Positions 36,912-49,500 of a stretch of 64,000 nucleotides of DNA are shown here, piece by piece. The DNA comes from Austropuccinia psidii (Eukaryota > Basidiomycota > Pucciniomycetes > Pucciniales > Sphaerophragmiaceae): positions 43,982,082 to 44,046,081 of the forward strand of contig JALGQZ010000001.1 in assembly GCA_023105745.1 (NCBI GenBank), written 5' to 3'. Numbering within the stretch: the first letter of the stretch is position 1; each line of letters starts with the position of its first letter. The notes under the pieces were generated by a model. The model was not told the DNA's origin. It was given only the letters and a program-made list of their open reading frames with translations, and searched no databases. A program made the translations under genes and the position numbers.

Positions 36912-38880
36912 CCTACAACAAAAAAATATTATACTACAATCTGATATAGCTAATCAGGGTATCATGCACCATCCTACCTTTTTGATAGACATTTTTAATC
37001 TTGAAGGTCAATAATGCCTATATTCCGTACTATTTAGGTCTTCTTTCATGCATGGACCTTATTGAAAACCTTAAAGCATTATTTAGAGCTTCCTCAAGTA
37101 GCTATTAATCTTCTTCAATTGTGTTTCTATACCTTACAAGGTATTCTCTTCCCTTTTTATTTGCTGTCCCTCTTTTTGCAGCACTTTAAAAAAAGTTCTC
37201 TTCTCCTTCTTCTACAAGGGGAATTTCAAGTGGTGGTATATTTCTTATTGAAATAATTCCTTATCACTTGAGCTGTAAGGTTTTATTAAGCTTACAGGGA
37301 ATGGTGGGTTTTTGTTCATTAATGCACCTGTTAGCTATATCTGTACAGCATTAGGGCCATGTAGGGATTTTATCATAAAAGGTCCTGCAGAGAAATATTT
37401 TATTTTCTTTCGTACTTGAATTTCATTAACATGCTTCACTGCACTCATCATGTTTGCTGAGATATGTTTGATTCAATTGAGGTCTAGTATATCAAACAAA
37501 AACCTTGAAAAAAATTCCATGTAATAGTAGCATTGCAAAAATGCTCTTTCCTGAGACATAAGTCCACCTATCAAGAAACAGAGTAAGGTTTTCTTGATCG
37601 GCCAGATATTACAAAAGGGATATAGATCATTTTTCTCATCAAGCTGAGGTAAAAGATTATTGCTGATTTAATTTCAGTTTTAAAGTGTAAAAGCTGATTG
37701 AAACCACTCTTCTTGGTATTTCTGGAAGAAAGGATTCTCAAAAGATCAGAAGGAAATTTTAGCAGTGTTAAGAGCTTTGAGAATTATTCACGTAAGTGGT
37801 TTGTTTCTTCTTTTGCAATTTTTTTGAAGTAAAATGATGAAGATTCTTTGGAATGGGACCTCTTTGCTGGGATGGTAAACTGTAGAGAGGGTGGTTTGGA
37901 TGTACTACTCAATGTGCTGGGATTTGAATCATTTTCACAATCCATGATTTGGACTTCATAGTTGAGCACTGTGGGTCATTTAATACTTACTGTAGGTATT
38001 GGTATTTTTCAATAGAGAAGTTGACCAGAATTGATCTTTGATACGCACCATGTGATGATGAGGACAACCTTTCTGGAATGTGTTCTGACAGTGTGTGAAA
38101 TTTGCTTTGCATTGTCATTATGATTTGTGAGAGAACTCTTGAAACATTAAGAATCCTTTTCAACAGGAACCATGATGGGATGAGGGCTTGATCCACGATT
38201 TAAGTCCTTTGTTAATGCAGATAAGAAATATAAATGAATAAAATTGATTGAATAAAAAGAGAAAAAAACAGTTAAATGACCAATAAAAAAATTAGAAAAA
38301 AATACATTTATAAATCAGACAAAGAGAATGACTGGGGTGAAAGGTAAAGGGGGGAAAAGATGGAAGAAGTGGGAAGAAAAACAGAAGTCTGAAGGAGATG
38401 TATTCAAAAGTTATGGAAGGAGAAAGGCAAATATTCAAGGAAAATTTTAAAGTTTTACAAGGAAAAAAAAATCAAAAGAAATTTTTGAAATTTCCTTCTA
38501 AAACAAACTTTGGTTAGTTTAAAATGCTACACCACTTACCAACCCTAATTTGGTGATGTTGGAAAGTGTGATACTTAAAGGTGTTTTGACATAACCAAAA
38601 GACCACAAAGAATTAATGTAAACTATAATTAAACATGAAAATTTGATTTTTAATTCAAAATAAAGAATTTCAATAAAAATTCAGTAATTAATTGGTATGA
38701 AATTTTCATGATGTAAAAAGAAATCCTCAAGCAAAATATTAAGAATAAAATGTTTTTGGAAAAAATTGAATAAAATTATTTGACAATTGGATTTATCCTA
38801 AAAGATTGGTTGGGGTCACCTGTGAGTAAAATTTCGGAAACTACACTATAAATAAGCTAAGCTTAGGTTGTTAGCTTTCC
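36912..38880. other. No recognised gene
   Basis: AT-rich flank between the MULE and LTR-B. Two short minus-strand frames (37784-37969, 37987-38196) have ordinary-looking composition but no recognised motif, and are not called. 38580-38880 resembles 26160-26330 near the LTR-like sequence there (GGGGTCACC and AAATAAGCTAAGCTTAG words), so retroelement debris is likely. Confidence 0.45.
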
Positions 38881-40492
38881 TGTGAGGCTTTGAAATATGA
38901 CCACGTATCCAAAAAGGCCACAAAAAACATGATAAAACTTCTATTAATAGTAATAATCAAACCTCAATTCCTTACAAACCAGTGAAATTAAGTGGAAATT
39001 CAATACAAATGCATGATTTCTTGATTATCCAAGAAAGCGATTAATGAAAGTATGAAATTTATCACACCATTAGATTCCCCATCCAGAAATACATGTATGA
39101 CTCCTTTATGTCATATCTGTCAACCCAATATTTTCTGAGATACCTGGATACATGCACGTTTATCATATGTGCATATATTCATGTTTTTTAGCTTATATCA
39201 TTTTCAAACTCATTATAAAGAGACTATCAAGAAAGAAATTTACCATGAAATAACTTGAGGAATACAGCTATAAAATTAATCTTGTAGGATATAAAGAAGG
39301 TTAAAAATAATAAAGAGGAATTTACCAAAACAGAAATACAAGTTGGCGCCTTAAACCTCAATTTAGTCCAAGCTTAGAATGGAGTGGATATTTGGATTCT
39401 AATAGATCATAAATGTAAAATGATGTAATTGCTACATGATATTCAAGGTATAGCCCTATGCAATCATGGCTCAAAGTTCAAATTAGTGAGCTTTGACAGA
39501 AAAGATGAATTAGAAGAAAAAGGATCAAAAACAGAATATTGATTATTGAATAATGTCCTCTTGGACCCTTGGTAAGGATATTTGAAGCTATTGAAATTCA
39601 CTTTATGAACTGAAATTTGATGAAAAACTTAGAAGGTATTAATGAGTATAGTTAATGCTTCAAAATGATCATTTTTGATCTTTAACTTAAATCTTATCTC
39701 AAGCTTAACATTTGAATAAAAGATAATACTTGTGAATATTGTATTTTATAATGAAACATAAATTAATCCACAAAATCAAGTAATTTTCCACCCTTATGAT
39801 GTCAGCAAACAAGAGCTATAGTGATAACTCTAACATATGGTGTAATAATGAGATCAAGAGGTTTGATAATGATTTAATGATCTATAAATCTTGAAACATT
39901 GATTAATTAAAGCTTATAGCGTCAATATAAATCTTTGACAGTTTATCTGGTAGCTAGGAGGGCAGATATTTACTACATAAGAACCCCTTCTTTCTTTGTT
40001 TCTGCCCCAGAGACATCAAATGCAATAAAATATTAAATAAACAAGTTATCAACTTTATTATTCTTGATATATATATTCTGTTTTGAAAGGCCAAAGACTT
40101 AACCTGTAATAATAAGTCAATGATATACAATTACATCAATATTTTATCATTGTTTGTTAAATTCTCTCAAATTCTCCAAATCCATGCAAAATAATAAAAA
40201 CTGTATTTCTCTCTAGTTTTAATTGTAACCACACTCCAAATAGGCTTTAATGACTTCTTTAGCCTTACAATAACTGAAAAGGACTGTCTAAGTGTTAATA
40301 TTAAGTTATTCTTACCTTATCATAAGATCTTCCTCTTAATTTATCTATAAAATCATTCTTTATCAATATGAATAGTGTTTATTTTGCATGATAGATCTAA
40401 TTTTGGCAACATATTAGTTATAAATTGTTATTTATGCATTCATTAATTGTTTTTAACAATAATAAATTATTAAGTTATCAATATATCTATTA

Positions 40493-42178
40493 GGGTGTTG
40501 GTAAACACACGTAAGCTTTTAGTAAAAAAACACACGTAAGCTTTTAGTAAAAACACGTAAGCCCTTACGTTTTTTTACCAAATTATGGCCAAAACACGTA
40601 ATTTTATGGTAAAAACACGTAAGTCACCTAATTTTTTTATAAAAATTCCTCAGGCTCATTTTTGAGAATTTTTAACATTTTTTTTTGCCATATTTTTTCT
40701 GACATGGGATGTGAAGGTCCCCAAATTTTTTCAATTTTTTTTTTTTGCCCAATTTTTCTATTTTGGGCAATTTGGTAAAATGGCCCATTTTTTTGAAAAA
40801 ATTCATTAAAAATGTTCCCACTTATGAATTTCAACAAATTTTTTTTTAAAATGAAGGTGAGAATGTTGAGAATAATGAACCAGAAGCCCAACATTTTGGT
40901 ATTTTTTTTGAAAGAACATTTGTAGGCCCAAAAAGCCCATGTTTTTTGATGTTTTTTTGTTCATGTTTTTAATTAAATTGAAAATGCCATTTATGACATA
41001 AATTGAATTCAAAATGTAATTTATGATGGGTGGAAGTTAAAGTTTGAATTTTGGCATTAACAGTGCCATTTATCACATCAAAAGTGCCATAAATGGCATC
41101 ACTAATGACATAATAATGCCATAAATGGCATCAAGAATGACATGCAGATGCCATTTATGGCCAGAAAATTGGCATAAATGGCATTACAGCAATGCCATAT
41201 ATTGAATTTAATTGCCTTGTTAACTATAACATAAATGGGCTCAAAAATGCCATTTATGGAATCAAAAATTCCATTTGTGGCATTACATAAATGGAATTAA
41301 CAATGCCATTTATGGTGTTACATAAATGGCATTATGCCATTTATTGAATTGATAATGCCATTCATGGAATTAGTAATGCCATTAATGGCATTGTTAATGT
41401 GGCACTATTAACGCCATTTATGGCATTAATGGCATCAGAAATGTTGCATTTTTGATGCCACAAATGGCATTGTTGATGCCATAAATGGCATTAATGGCAT
41501 CAATAATACTTCATTGATAATGCCATTAATGGCACAGTTAATGCCATTTATGACACTTCTAATGCCACTTATGGCACTGTTAATGCCATTAATGGCACTG
41601 TTAATGCCATTAATGGCACTGTTAATGCCATTAATGGCACTGTTAATGTCATTTATGGAACTTTTAATGCCATTTGTGGCACTGATAATGCCATTTATGG
41701 CATTTTTAATGCCATTTATGGCATTGTTAATGCCATTTATGGCACTGATAATGCCATTTATGGCACTGTTAATGCCATTTATGGCACTGTTAATGCCATT
41801 TATGGCATTGTTAATGGCATTTATGGCATTGTTAATGCCATTTATGGCATTGTTAATGCCATTTATGGCATTGTTGATTCCATAAATGGCATTAATGGCA
41901 TCAGAAATATTTCATTGATAATGCCATTAATGGCACTGTTAATGCCATAAATAGAATTTTTGATGCCACAAATGGCATTTTCAATGCCACAAATGGCACT
42001 TTTAATGCCACAAATGGCATTAATGGCATCATAAATGCCATAAATAGCCATATTTCATTTAAAAACCATCCCTTACGTGTTTTTACCAATTGATGGTAAA
42101 AACACGTAAGTTTTTAGTAAAAACACGTAAGCTCTTATGTGTTTTTACCAATTTGCTTACGTGTTTTTACCAATACCC
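40493..42178. mobile_element. Non-autonomous MULE with 21-bp satellite core
   Basis: Begins GGGTGTTGGTAAACACACG and ends GTGTTTTTACCAATACCC, with a perfect 8-bp target duplication ATCTATTA (40485-40492 and 42179-42186). Its first about 350 bp resemble the left subterminal part of the MULE at 32538 (CCTCAGGCTCA, TTTTTTTTGCCATATTTTT, CCCACTTATGAATTTC). The transposase gene is replaced by a satellite. It would depend on transposase from a relative. Confidence 0.9.
41030..42055. repeat. Satellite of ATGCCATTTATGGCA palindromes, 21-bp period
   Basis: The regular core (41514-41885) repeats ATGCCATTTATGGCACTGTTA with few changes; the flanks hold the same palindrome at irregular spacing and in both orientations. 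Each unit has an inverted repeat (TGCCAT/ATGGCA). The open frame it creates (MPFMALL repeated) is a by-product of the 21-bp period. Confidence 0.9.
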
Positions 42179-42343
42179 ATCTATTATTTATGAAAAATAG
42201 AATATATCTTATGCCATAATTATAATAATCTCATATTGTTATAATTATATTTAATCTCATTATTAATTTTTATCAGGAAATTGAGAATTAAATGAGTCAA
42301 AAATTAGTAATTCTTACTGATTATTTCATATTCAAGCCTCACA

Positions 42344-43700
42344 TTTTGGGGCTTGGATGTGGTTTGTACTCAAAGTACTTTTATGAAAGATTGAAATTGG
42401 GTTTATCCACCAAAAGAATAAATTTTCCTTTTTTCTCACATTGTTTCTTTTAAATAAAAAGATAAAAGCAATTTTTATGTTGAAGTAGCCATCTATTTCA
42501 AAAATACACTGTTGATAAGAAGACTCATATTTATTTAAATTTTTGCTGTTTGAAGGCAAGACAACAGAGTAAAATCAATAGATTGTTGAAAGATTGGGCC
42601 AAGAAAATTGTGATATTTCTCCAAAATCAATTAATTTTGAGAAAAGAAAACCAGAGAAATTGATTTTCCTAGGAGCAACCATTAGTGATTGTGAAGCTGA
42701 TTACCTTTATTAGAATTAAAAAAAAAGTTTCATTATATTTGATTCATTTTTGTTCTCTATTTATTAATATGACTACCCAAAGATGTTCCCAGATACAGAA
42801 TCCCACGAATCCAAAAAGATTCCATGGACAATGTTTTCAATGTGGAAAAAGGCTTTATAGAATTCAAAGGAAAAGAGGAACAAAGAATGAGACAAACATC
42901 TTTACCAAAGAAATAAATTTTTCTCCTGATGTTGTTTATACTTTGAAAGAAATTAAAAATAGCAATTTACCTCTAAAGTAAATTAAAAATAGTTTATTAT
43001 AATTGAAAGAAATGAATAAATTTCTTGGATCACTATTTAAAAATTTTCAGAAAAGAGAGAAGAAATAGAAAATATGAACCCTGTGGTTTGAAATAATAGA
43101 CCAAAAACTTTTATTCATAATACTCAAAAACTGATAAAAGTAAAACAAGAGTTATATAAGCATATCAAAGAAATTAAAAAAAAACCTTGGAAATCAACTC
43201 TGAACTCAGTATTAATAATTTAACGGAAAAATTAAACAAATGATCCATATCTGTTACAATATTTGAAGAAAAAAGTACACTACACATATTGCTTTTGTAG
43301 CGTGTAGGAAAACATGATGAAGAAAGAATTAATCTTAAATATTTAATTTAAAGCTAGATAAGAAAATTACTGTGAAAATGGATAATATAAATGAGGCTAA
43401 CTCAAATATTGCTAATTTATCAACTCCACTTTCCCACATAAGAAGAGTGTCAAACCAAAAGTCAAAACCTAAAATAATTGTATGGAAAAATTGGTCCAAA
43501 ATGAGAATAATAATATTTTCAGGAAAGAAGCACCTAAACTCAAAGAATGGAAAGCATTAACAGGATCCCATAAATATGATCATATGTCATTTGTTAAGAC
43601 GATTCATATGCTGCAAGAAAATGATTCCTTACCAGATAAATGTATAAGTGCAATATTCAATCCATAATTTGAGAAATCTACGACAAAATGGCACTATTCC
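42344..43700 (+). pseudogene. Gypsy relic 2: leader and 5' gag
   Basis: Parallels relic 1. The segment at 42781-42981 corresponds to the area around the gag stop of the intact element and reads through without that stop (FTKEINFSPDVVYTL). Gag sequence continues to about 43690 (HMSFVKTIHMLQENDSLPDK). Many stops. It ends where the insertion shared with relic 1 begins. Confidence 0.75.
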
Positions 43701-44276
43701 ATATGTCAGGCTGTGTCTCAAAGCCAGAGCACAAGCATTACAGCCAAAATACCATAAACTAATAGTAGAACAACATACCACCAAAATATGGAGCTGAGCC
43801 AAACCAGATCAAAAGTTATTGGAAGAAAGAGGAAGATAACCTTAAAAATATACAAGTACAATTATCATAAGAAAAATAATAACAAAGTTATTCAAGATCA
43901 AAGCAGTTGCCAAGCATAAATCTTAATTTTAACCTCCTATCTAAATTACAAAGAAGGAGGTTAAACCCCATAAAATAGGTGATCAAATTGAATCTCTCAA
44001 TTAGGGCTATCCAATGGTAATAGCCAAATTGAGCTGGCACAAAAACTACAGAAGTTATGGCCAAACTAAGGTCAAATAAGGGTGAATACAATATTCACCT
44101 CTCATATATTCTCTACAGTTTTACTGTGAGATACCTAAAGTGGGGCCCTTTTGCAAAGATATCAATAAGGGACATCTGATGGTTCCCTCCATTTACCCAA
44201 AGCACAACTAGAACAACATTTATGGAGAAAACTAGTTCCATACAGGTCTGGAGAAAAATTTGTATCTGGATAATAA
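43701..44276. mobile_element. Fragment of the AT-rich insertion shared with relic 1
   Basis: Matches 18591-19160 (AGCCAGAGCACAAG near the start, TATCTGGATAATAAAA at the end) and follows gag at the same point in both relics. The two relics are therefore copies of one already-interrupted ancestor. The fragment stops abruptly at 44276 against the inverted arm. Confidence 0.65.
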
Positions 44277-44817
44277 AACTCTATTACATAAGGGGTTGGA
44301 GTGCAGCTAAATTCTTGGTATTTGGTTTGAGTGCGGCGGGCTTTGAATCAGTTGGAATGTGATTTGGATTGTCTTGCCTTTCGTGAAAAGGTGATGTCTC
44401 TTTTGTGGGTAAATCCTTCATGAATATACCCCTTTACAGATGTACAATGTTGTGGAATTTCAATGCATATATTGGCAGTTTGGATAATTCACAAAATGTG
44501 ACAATGGGGAGGCGGAAATGTTACCAAATATGATTACTTATGGATGATGGGTCCCCTTTCAGATCAAGGAAATATCACATTATATGCTGGTAGGCCGTGC
44601 AGGGTGGTTTCCGACAAAAGCGGAGGAGCTCAAGAGGAGGCAGGGAGGATCCTCCTCAAAAGAGTCTTATCCAACTTCCACACAACACTTAGTTCCAACT
44701 ATTCATAGAATTTCTCTATTCTAAATTTGAAAAGATTTCATCTCATATCACTCTATTTTTTCATAATACTGAGGTGTTTTATCTAGTTAAAAATATTAGT
44801 GTACTTTTTCGGCCCTT

Positions 44818-46879
44818 ATGTCATCTTTCAAGTCACATAAATCCCGTTCAGGTTCTGTTCATGACTCAAATAGTGAATCTGGCATAGAATAGGTTCAAAC
44901 ACAGTCACCATTGAGTCCCAACATTCCTCTCACAACCCCTATCGCATCCTCAATGAATGTATCAGGTCTTAACATTGATGTGGGCAATCCAAAGGCTCCA
45001 ACTTCAAGCACTTGGTCGATCCCAAATATTTCCGTCACTCCAATTCCCCCGAATCCCACTAATACACAAATTCATGTGTCTCAGGGGCCAGAAGGCACAC
45101 CTCAAATCTCCTCACACGCTAATCCCCAATCAAAATTTCCACGTGAGTTCCTCCTTAATCCCAGTTGGAATCCAGTCCCATCCCAGGATCCCTTTGGCCA
45201 AAGTAAACAGCCAACCCTCAATATTCCATCAGGATCTCAGGTTCATGTGGGTGATGAAAGGCGCGTGGATGGGCGGCGACGAAAAAGACCTTTGGAAAAT
45301 GTAACTTGGAGCGGTCTGTCGGAGGGAAATCCAGGATTGATGCTTCATCAAAGTAAGTCATATGAATTTTGGAGTAGAAACTTATTCACAATTTGATATG
45401 TTTGTTTCATGGGTTAGATATGGCACTTAAAGGCAAGTCAGTCCGATCTCAGGAGCCAATCGAAGATCGTGAGGATGACCAGTCTTCATTAATGTTTTGA
45501 TGTGTTAACTGATGATTTGCATGGCAGGGGATGAACTTTATGCGTCTTCACCTCTGGTCCATAAAGAGAAAGTCACTGGACGTCATCATCCATATGCCTC
45601 CAAACCAAGAACGGGTCATGCCAGTTCATCAAGAGAAAGAATTGTGGATGATGAGGATGAGAACATGTCTCCGACTCAAAGTGAAAGAAATGATGAACCA
45701 AGGAGGGACAATTTCACACCGCATGAGCAAGGCACTCAATCAAATAGTGAGTTCACCCATCCTCAAATGCCCCTGGCCCAGAGTATGCTTGAACAATTGG
45801 AGGTCAGACAGCAAAGGAACCAGGCCCGCAAAGCTCACAATGTGGCAAAACGTGCAAGCCAGAAGGAGCAACAAAAATGGCTGAAGGCAGAACTTCCAGA
45901 GAATGTCCATGGAATGAGATCAGCAGTACACGCACATTGCCTGTTCCTACTCAAAGTTAGGCATAAGGATTTTTCCTCACTACCAGCACCACCCAGCACA
46001 GAAGAGCGTGAAATTGCAATTCAAGTGGCTGGTCATCTCGGTTATGTCCCCAAGGATGTTTTCAATGAGCCATCATCACAGGTTCAGTCTCAGGGTTTCC
46101 AAAGCTACTGCGAAAATGAGCTCCACAAGCTAGGACTAAAGCGATTCACTTGGGACTGGGAGAGCTCATGGCAACATCCGTTCAACGAGCTGATGTCTAT
46201 GGTGTTTTACCGTACATTCCGTCTCGCACTTGTCAGCACTGAGTATCATCACTACTGTTGGAACAAGGATCATAACAACTATGGGGTCGTGGCGGCTTTA
46301 ATGGAGTGATATTTCACTTATTTGAAAAGAGAATGGAAGTCTATTCAAAAGGATGCGGAGTATTTGGTAAAAAAGAAGGAGAATCAAAAGCTCGCAAAGA
46401 TTCGTCAAAGAGTTAGTTACTGTATCTCTTCTTCATTGTGGACCAAGTCTGATGATGATCTACTTGATTATGTGCAGACCTGTGAGCGCCGTCGTGAATG
46501 GTGTGATACGGCTAAATTTCCCATTCTAGCATCACAATTCAATGACCCTCGAGTATGCTCAGATACTGAGGAGGTACTGGAAAATGGCTGTCAAGTTTAC
46601 CGCAAAGTGGGATTACGCTGGCGCTCCCAGTTATTTAATGAATTGGTATTGAAAATGGATAGAGACATGGAGTTTTGTAATCGCATTAAAAAAAAGGGTA
46701 AAAAAACTATTGATAGATTGCCAGAATTACGATCGACAGATGATGGTGATATTCCGGAAGGCCTATCATTTCAGGTATTTGATCAAGATTGGCTCAAAGG
46801 CTGTAGTAAGATGCAGACTAGCGCCCTCAAGATACTTGACATGCCAGTTATTAGGCCGAATGGTGATTCTCTGCAATAA
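44818..46879 (+). pseudogene. ORF-B, unknown protein, right copy
   Basis: Three exons can be drawn with matching phases: 44818-45352, 45418-45468 and 45528-46879, with introns GTAAGT...GGTTAG and GTGAGG...TGGCAG. Total is 646 codons including the stop. The N-terminal 190 residues are low-complexity, rich in P, S, T and N. A basic, probably coiled segment follows (RQQRNQARKAHNVAKRASQK), then a more compact region (FTWDWESSWQHPFNEL, YLKREWKSIQKD, CSDTEEVLENG, FDQDWLKGC). Two stops interrupt it: TAG at 44890-44892 (also in the left copy; initiation at the ATG at 44953 would avoid it) and TGA at 46307-46309 where the left copy has CGA. No known fold recognised. It ends tail to tail with SNF2, 173 bp apart. 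Its role is unknown; constant pairing with SNF2 suggests a joint function or joint transposition. Confidence 0.72.
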
Positions 46880-46887
46880 CTTAGTAA

Positions 46888-46914
46888 TTTGTCACGGTAT
46901 AGCACTGTGACAAA
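46888..46914. repeat. Hairpin between convergent ORF-B and SNF2
   Basis: Inverted repeat with arms TTTGTCAC/GTGACAAA around an 11-bp loop, just after the ORF-B stop and 140 bp from the SNF2 stop on the other strand. Conserved in the left arm at 7996-8026. Confidence 0.65.
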
Positions 46915-47449
46915 CTAAAATTTTGTGAATTATTTGTGCAGGTGTAATAAAATCTGATTATTATCTCTTAAGGATGCAACAACTTGCTAAATATGTTAGA
47001 ATATAGACAATATGAATTGAAATGTATCACCGTCTCCCTTAGCAATAATACTCTATTGCTCATTTTCATTGAGGAAATATTGAAGAAGTTTGATCCAGCT
47101 CATGGTGTTCATAATTGTGGACCTGTGCCAGAGTCAACAGGAGTTATCAACTTTGTCAATCACAAATTATATAATATCAGTAAGGCTCACGCAGTTAATG
47201 ATTTTTTCTTTTCTTGGACCTATTGGTGATTGGAATATGGCATTCCCATAAGGAAGGATTTCACAATAGTAATACAATCAAGTGAAAGATGAGCTTGAAA
47301 GGTACCTTCCACATGTTGACCTCAACTGAATGAGGAGTGATATAGTGGATGACCTGTACAGGTCGTTGTTGGCCAATACGATGTAGACGATCAACAGCCT
47401 GAGCCTCAATGGCTGGGTTCCAATTGGGCTCCTGGAAATGTGGATGTCA

Positions 47450-47454
47450 GGGTC
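47450..47454. repeat. Target site duplication GGGTC (left)
   Basis: Five bases immediately before the 5' LTR, identical to 58160-58164 after the 3' LTR. The equivalent left-arm site (rc of about 7463-7467) reads GGGGC without an insertion. Confidence 0.95.
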
Positions 47455-49481
47455 TGTGAGCCTTTGAGATATGACCACATATCCAATAAGGTCACAAAAA
47501 AGATTAATAATAATTATACCTTTAATATAATTATATTAAAATTAATTAGAATAATTATACACTAAAAATAATTACTCAAATATACAAAAAATACCATAAA
47601 TTGGTACTAAAATTGGTTTAACTTAAAAACCAATGAATGAACATGTGAAATAAATTATACCATTAGATTCCCCATGGAAAAATACACATATACCACTTTT
47701 ATGGCATATCTGTAAAGTCAATATTTAAGGAATTATAAGGTATAATACCTTATAAAAATCATAAAACCTTATTTATCTCAGAAACTAATGAAACAACATG
47801 TGAAATAAATTGTACCAGTGGATTCCCCACAAAATTCCACATATAAAACAATTAATAAGCTAATTCCCAAAATCAATACTTAAGGAATTATCCTGAATAT
47901 ATGCACTTTTTTGGTCAACGCATATATTCAGTGATCATAGCTAATATCTTCTAAAATATACATGATAGAATGATGAACCAAAAATAAAGTTACCACGTAA
48001 TTACTGTAAGAACACAGATATGAACTTTATTTTACAAGTTATAAACAAGGTTAAAACCTATGATGAAATATTGATAAAAATCAACAGAGCTGTTGACCAC
48101 TTTGTTGTGAAAGTGCTCCAAACTTAAAAAAAAGTACACAGTTGGATTCTACTAGTTCATTCGTGAAGAATGATGTAATTTTTATTATTAAATTCAGGGT
48201 ATAACCCCCTGAAATCAAGGTTTGAAGTTTAAAATATTGAATTTCGACAGAAAAGATGAGTTACAAGAAAAATCATCAAAATTAGAGTTTTGATGATGTA
48301 ATGAAAAGCTCTTGGCAGCATAATAAGGTTATGTCAGGCTATCAGAATTCACTCTCTGAATTGCTGTAGCGTGAAAACCTTAAAAGTTATTGAGGATCAA
48401 AGTTTGAGCTTAAATTGAGCTGTTATGATCACACACTGTAACCTTAAATTAAGTTTAACAGTCTTTATAGTGATAAAATTGGTGAATACTATTAGTTTAT
48501 GATTAAAACTAATAAAATCCACGAAATTTGGGGTTCTGCCAAGCCTCTGATGTCATCACATTTAGAGTTATAGTGATAACTCTAAATAATGGTGTAATGA
48601 TGATGTAATATGGTTTGATCATGATGTAATGACCCTCAAACCTTAAAATATTGATCAATTCCAGTGGATATGATCAGTACACCTCTACTAGAAGCCTGTT
48701 GGACTCTAGGAGGGAGGTATTTACTATAAATAGAGCTCTTTTTACTCTGTTTTCCCCTCAGACGCATCAAAAACATTAAATCAATTAAATAAAAGGTAAT
48801 TTCTTTATTCTTCAAATATAAAACTCTTATATTCTTAAAGACCAAAGACCATCTTGTTATTAATCACCATTTTTATGTGATTAAATCAATTCTTTAATTG
48901 TTTTTGCTATAAATCTCTCTAAAAAGCTCATTTCCACGTAAAATCAAGAAATTTAGTAAATTCTCTTTATTTTTATTGTAAATACAATTTGAAAAGGTTG
49001 TATTATATTCTTTTGGCGTAAAATAACTCAAAATTATTATCTTAAGTGTTAAAAGTAGGTTATTTCATCTTATTATAATAATTTCTCTCTTATTATTATT
49101 CATAATAATTCTTATTTAATATAAATAGTATTTATATTAATTTATAACTTTAATATTAGTAATATTATTGTTATTAATTGTTTTTTATTTATAAAAAACA
49201 ATTTTTTACGCCTTTATTATTTGTTGGTAACAATAATAAAGAGCTTTATAATATATTAATTATTTTATATTAATATATTATTTATAATATTATATTTTTA
49301 TATAATATTAAATTATATTATTATATTTATTTAATAATATAATAATTTTACGCCATAATAATAATATTTCTTTGTTATTATTATTATTTTAATCTTATTT
49401 ATTCATTTTATAAGGACATTCAGAGTACAATAAGTAATAAATTAGTAATTTTTACTTATTGTTTCATAGTCAAACCTTACA
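47455..49481 (+). repeat. 5' LTR of the intact Gypsy element
   Basis: 2027 bp from TGTGAGCCTTTGAG to CAAACCTTACA. It contains a TATA box TATAAATA at 48725-48732, so U3 is about 1.27 kb. Nearly identical to the 3' LTR; the first five-sixths is AT-rich with no gene. Confidence 0.95.
48725..48732 (+). promoter_or_regulatory. LTR TATA box
   Basis: TATAAATA followed by GAGCTC, located where transcription of the element would start in the 5' LTR. Duplicated at 57400-57407 in the 3' LTR. Confidence 0.6.
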
Positions 49482-49483
49482 TT

Positions 49484-49500
49484 TGGGGGCCTGGCCGTGA
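49484..49500 (+). other. Putative primer-binding site
   Basis: TGGGGGCCTGGCCGTGA begins two bases after the LTR end. TGG would pair with a tRNA 3' CCA. I could not assign the tRNA. Relics at 16421 and 42344 have related but diverged G-rich sequence in the same place. Confidence 0.45.

Larger units (their letters stand above)
38881..42343 (+). mobile_element. Gypsy LTR-B, interrupted by a MULE
   Basis: Starts TGTGAGGCTTTGAAATATGACC and ends AAGCCTCACA, followed by TTTTGGGGCTTGG, which corresponds to the primer-binding region. Without the nested MULE (40493-42178) and one copy of its 8-bp target duplication, the LTR is about 1.77 kb. Close relative of LTR-A and more distant from the LTRs of the intact element. 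It heads Gypsy relic 2. Confidence 0.8.

Noticed and set aside
41514..41885. Met/Leu/Ala/Phe-rich membrane-like protein with a heptad repeat
   Set aside because: It is the translation of the 21-bp satellite (seven codons) in a non-autonomous MULE; flanking units are irregular and in both orientations.
41030..42055. CRISPR-like array of regularly spaced palindromic repeats
   Set aside because: Spacers are themselves repeats of constant sequence, there are no cas genes, and the organism is eukaryotic; this is a satellite inside a transposon.
48636..48845. 69-aa minus-strand frame, present again at 57311-57520
   Set aside because: Both lie in the two LTRs and simply reflect LTR identity; no start context or motif.
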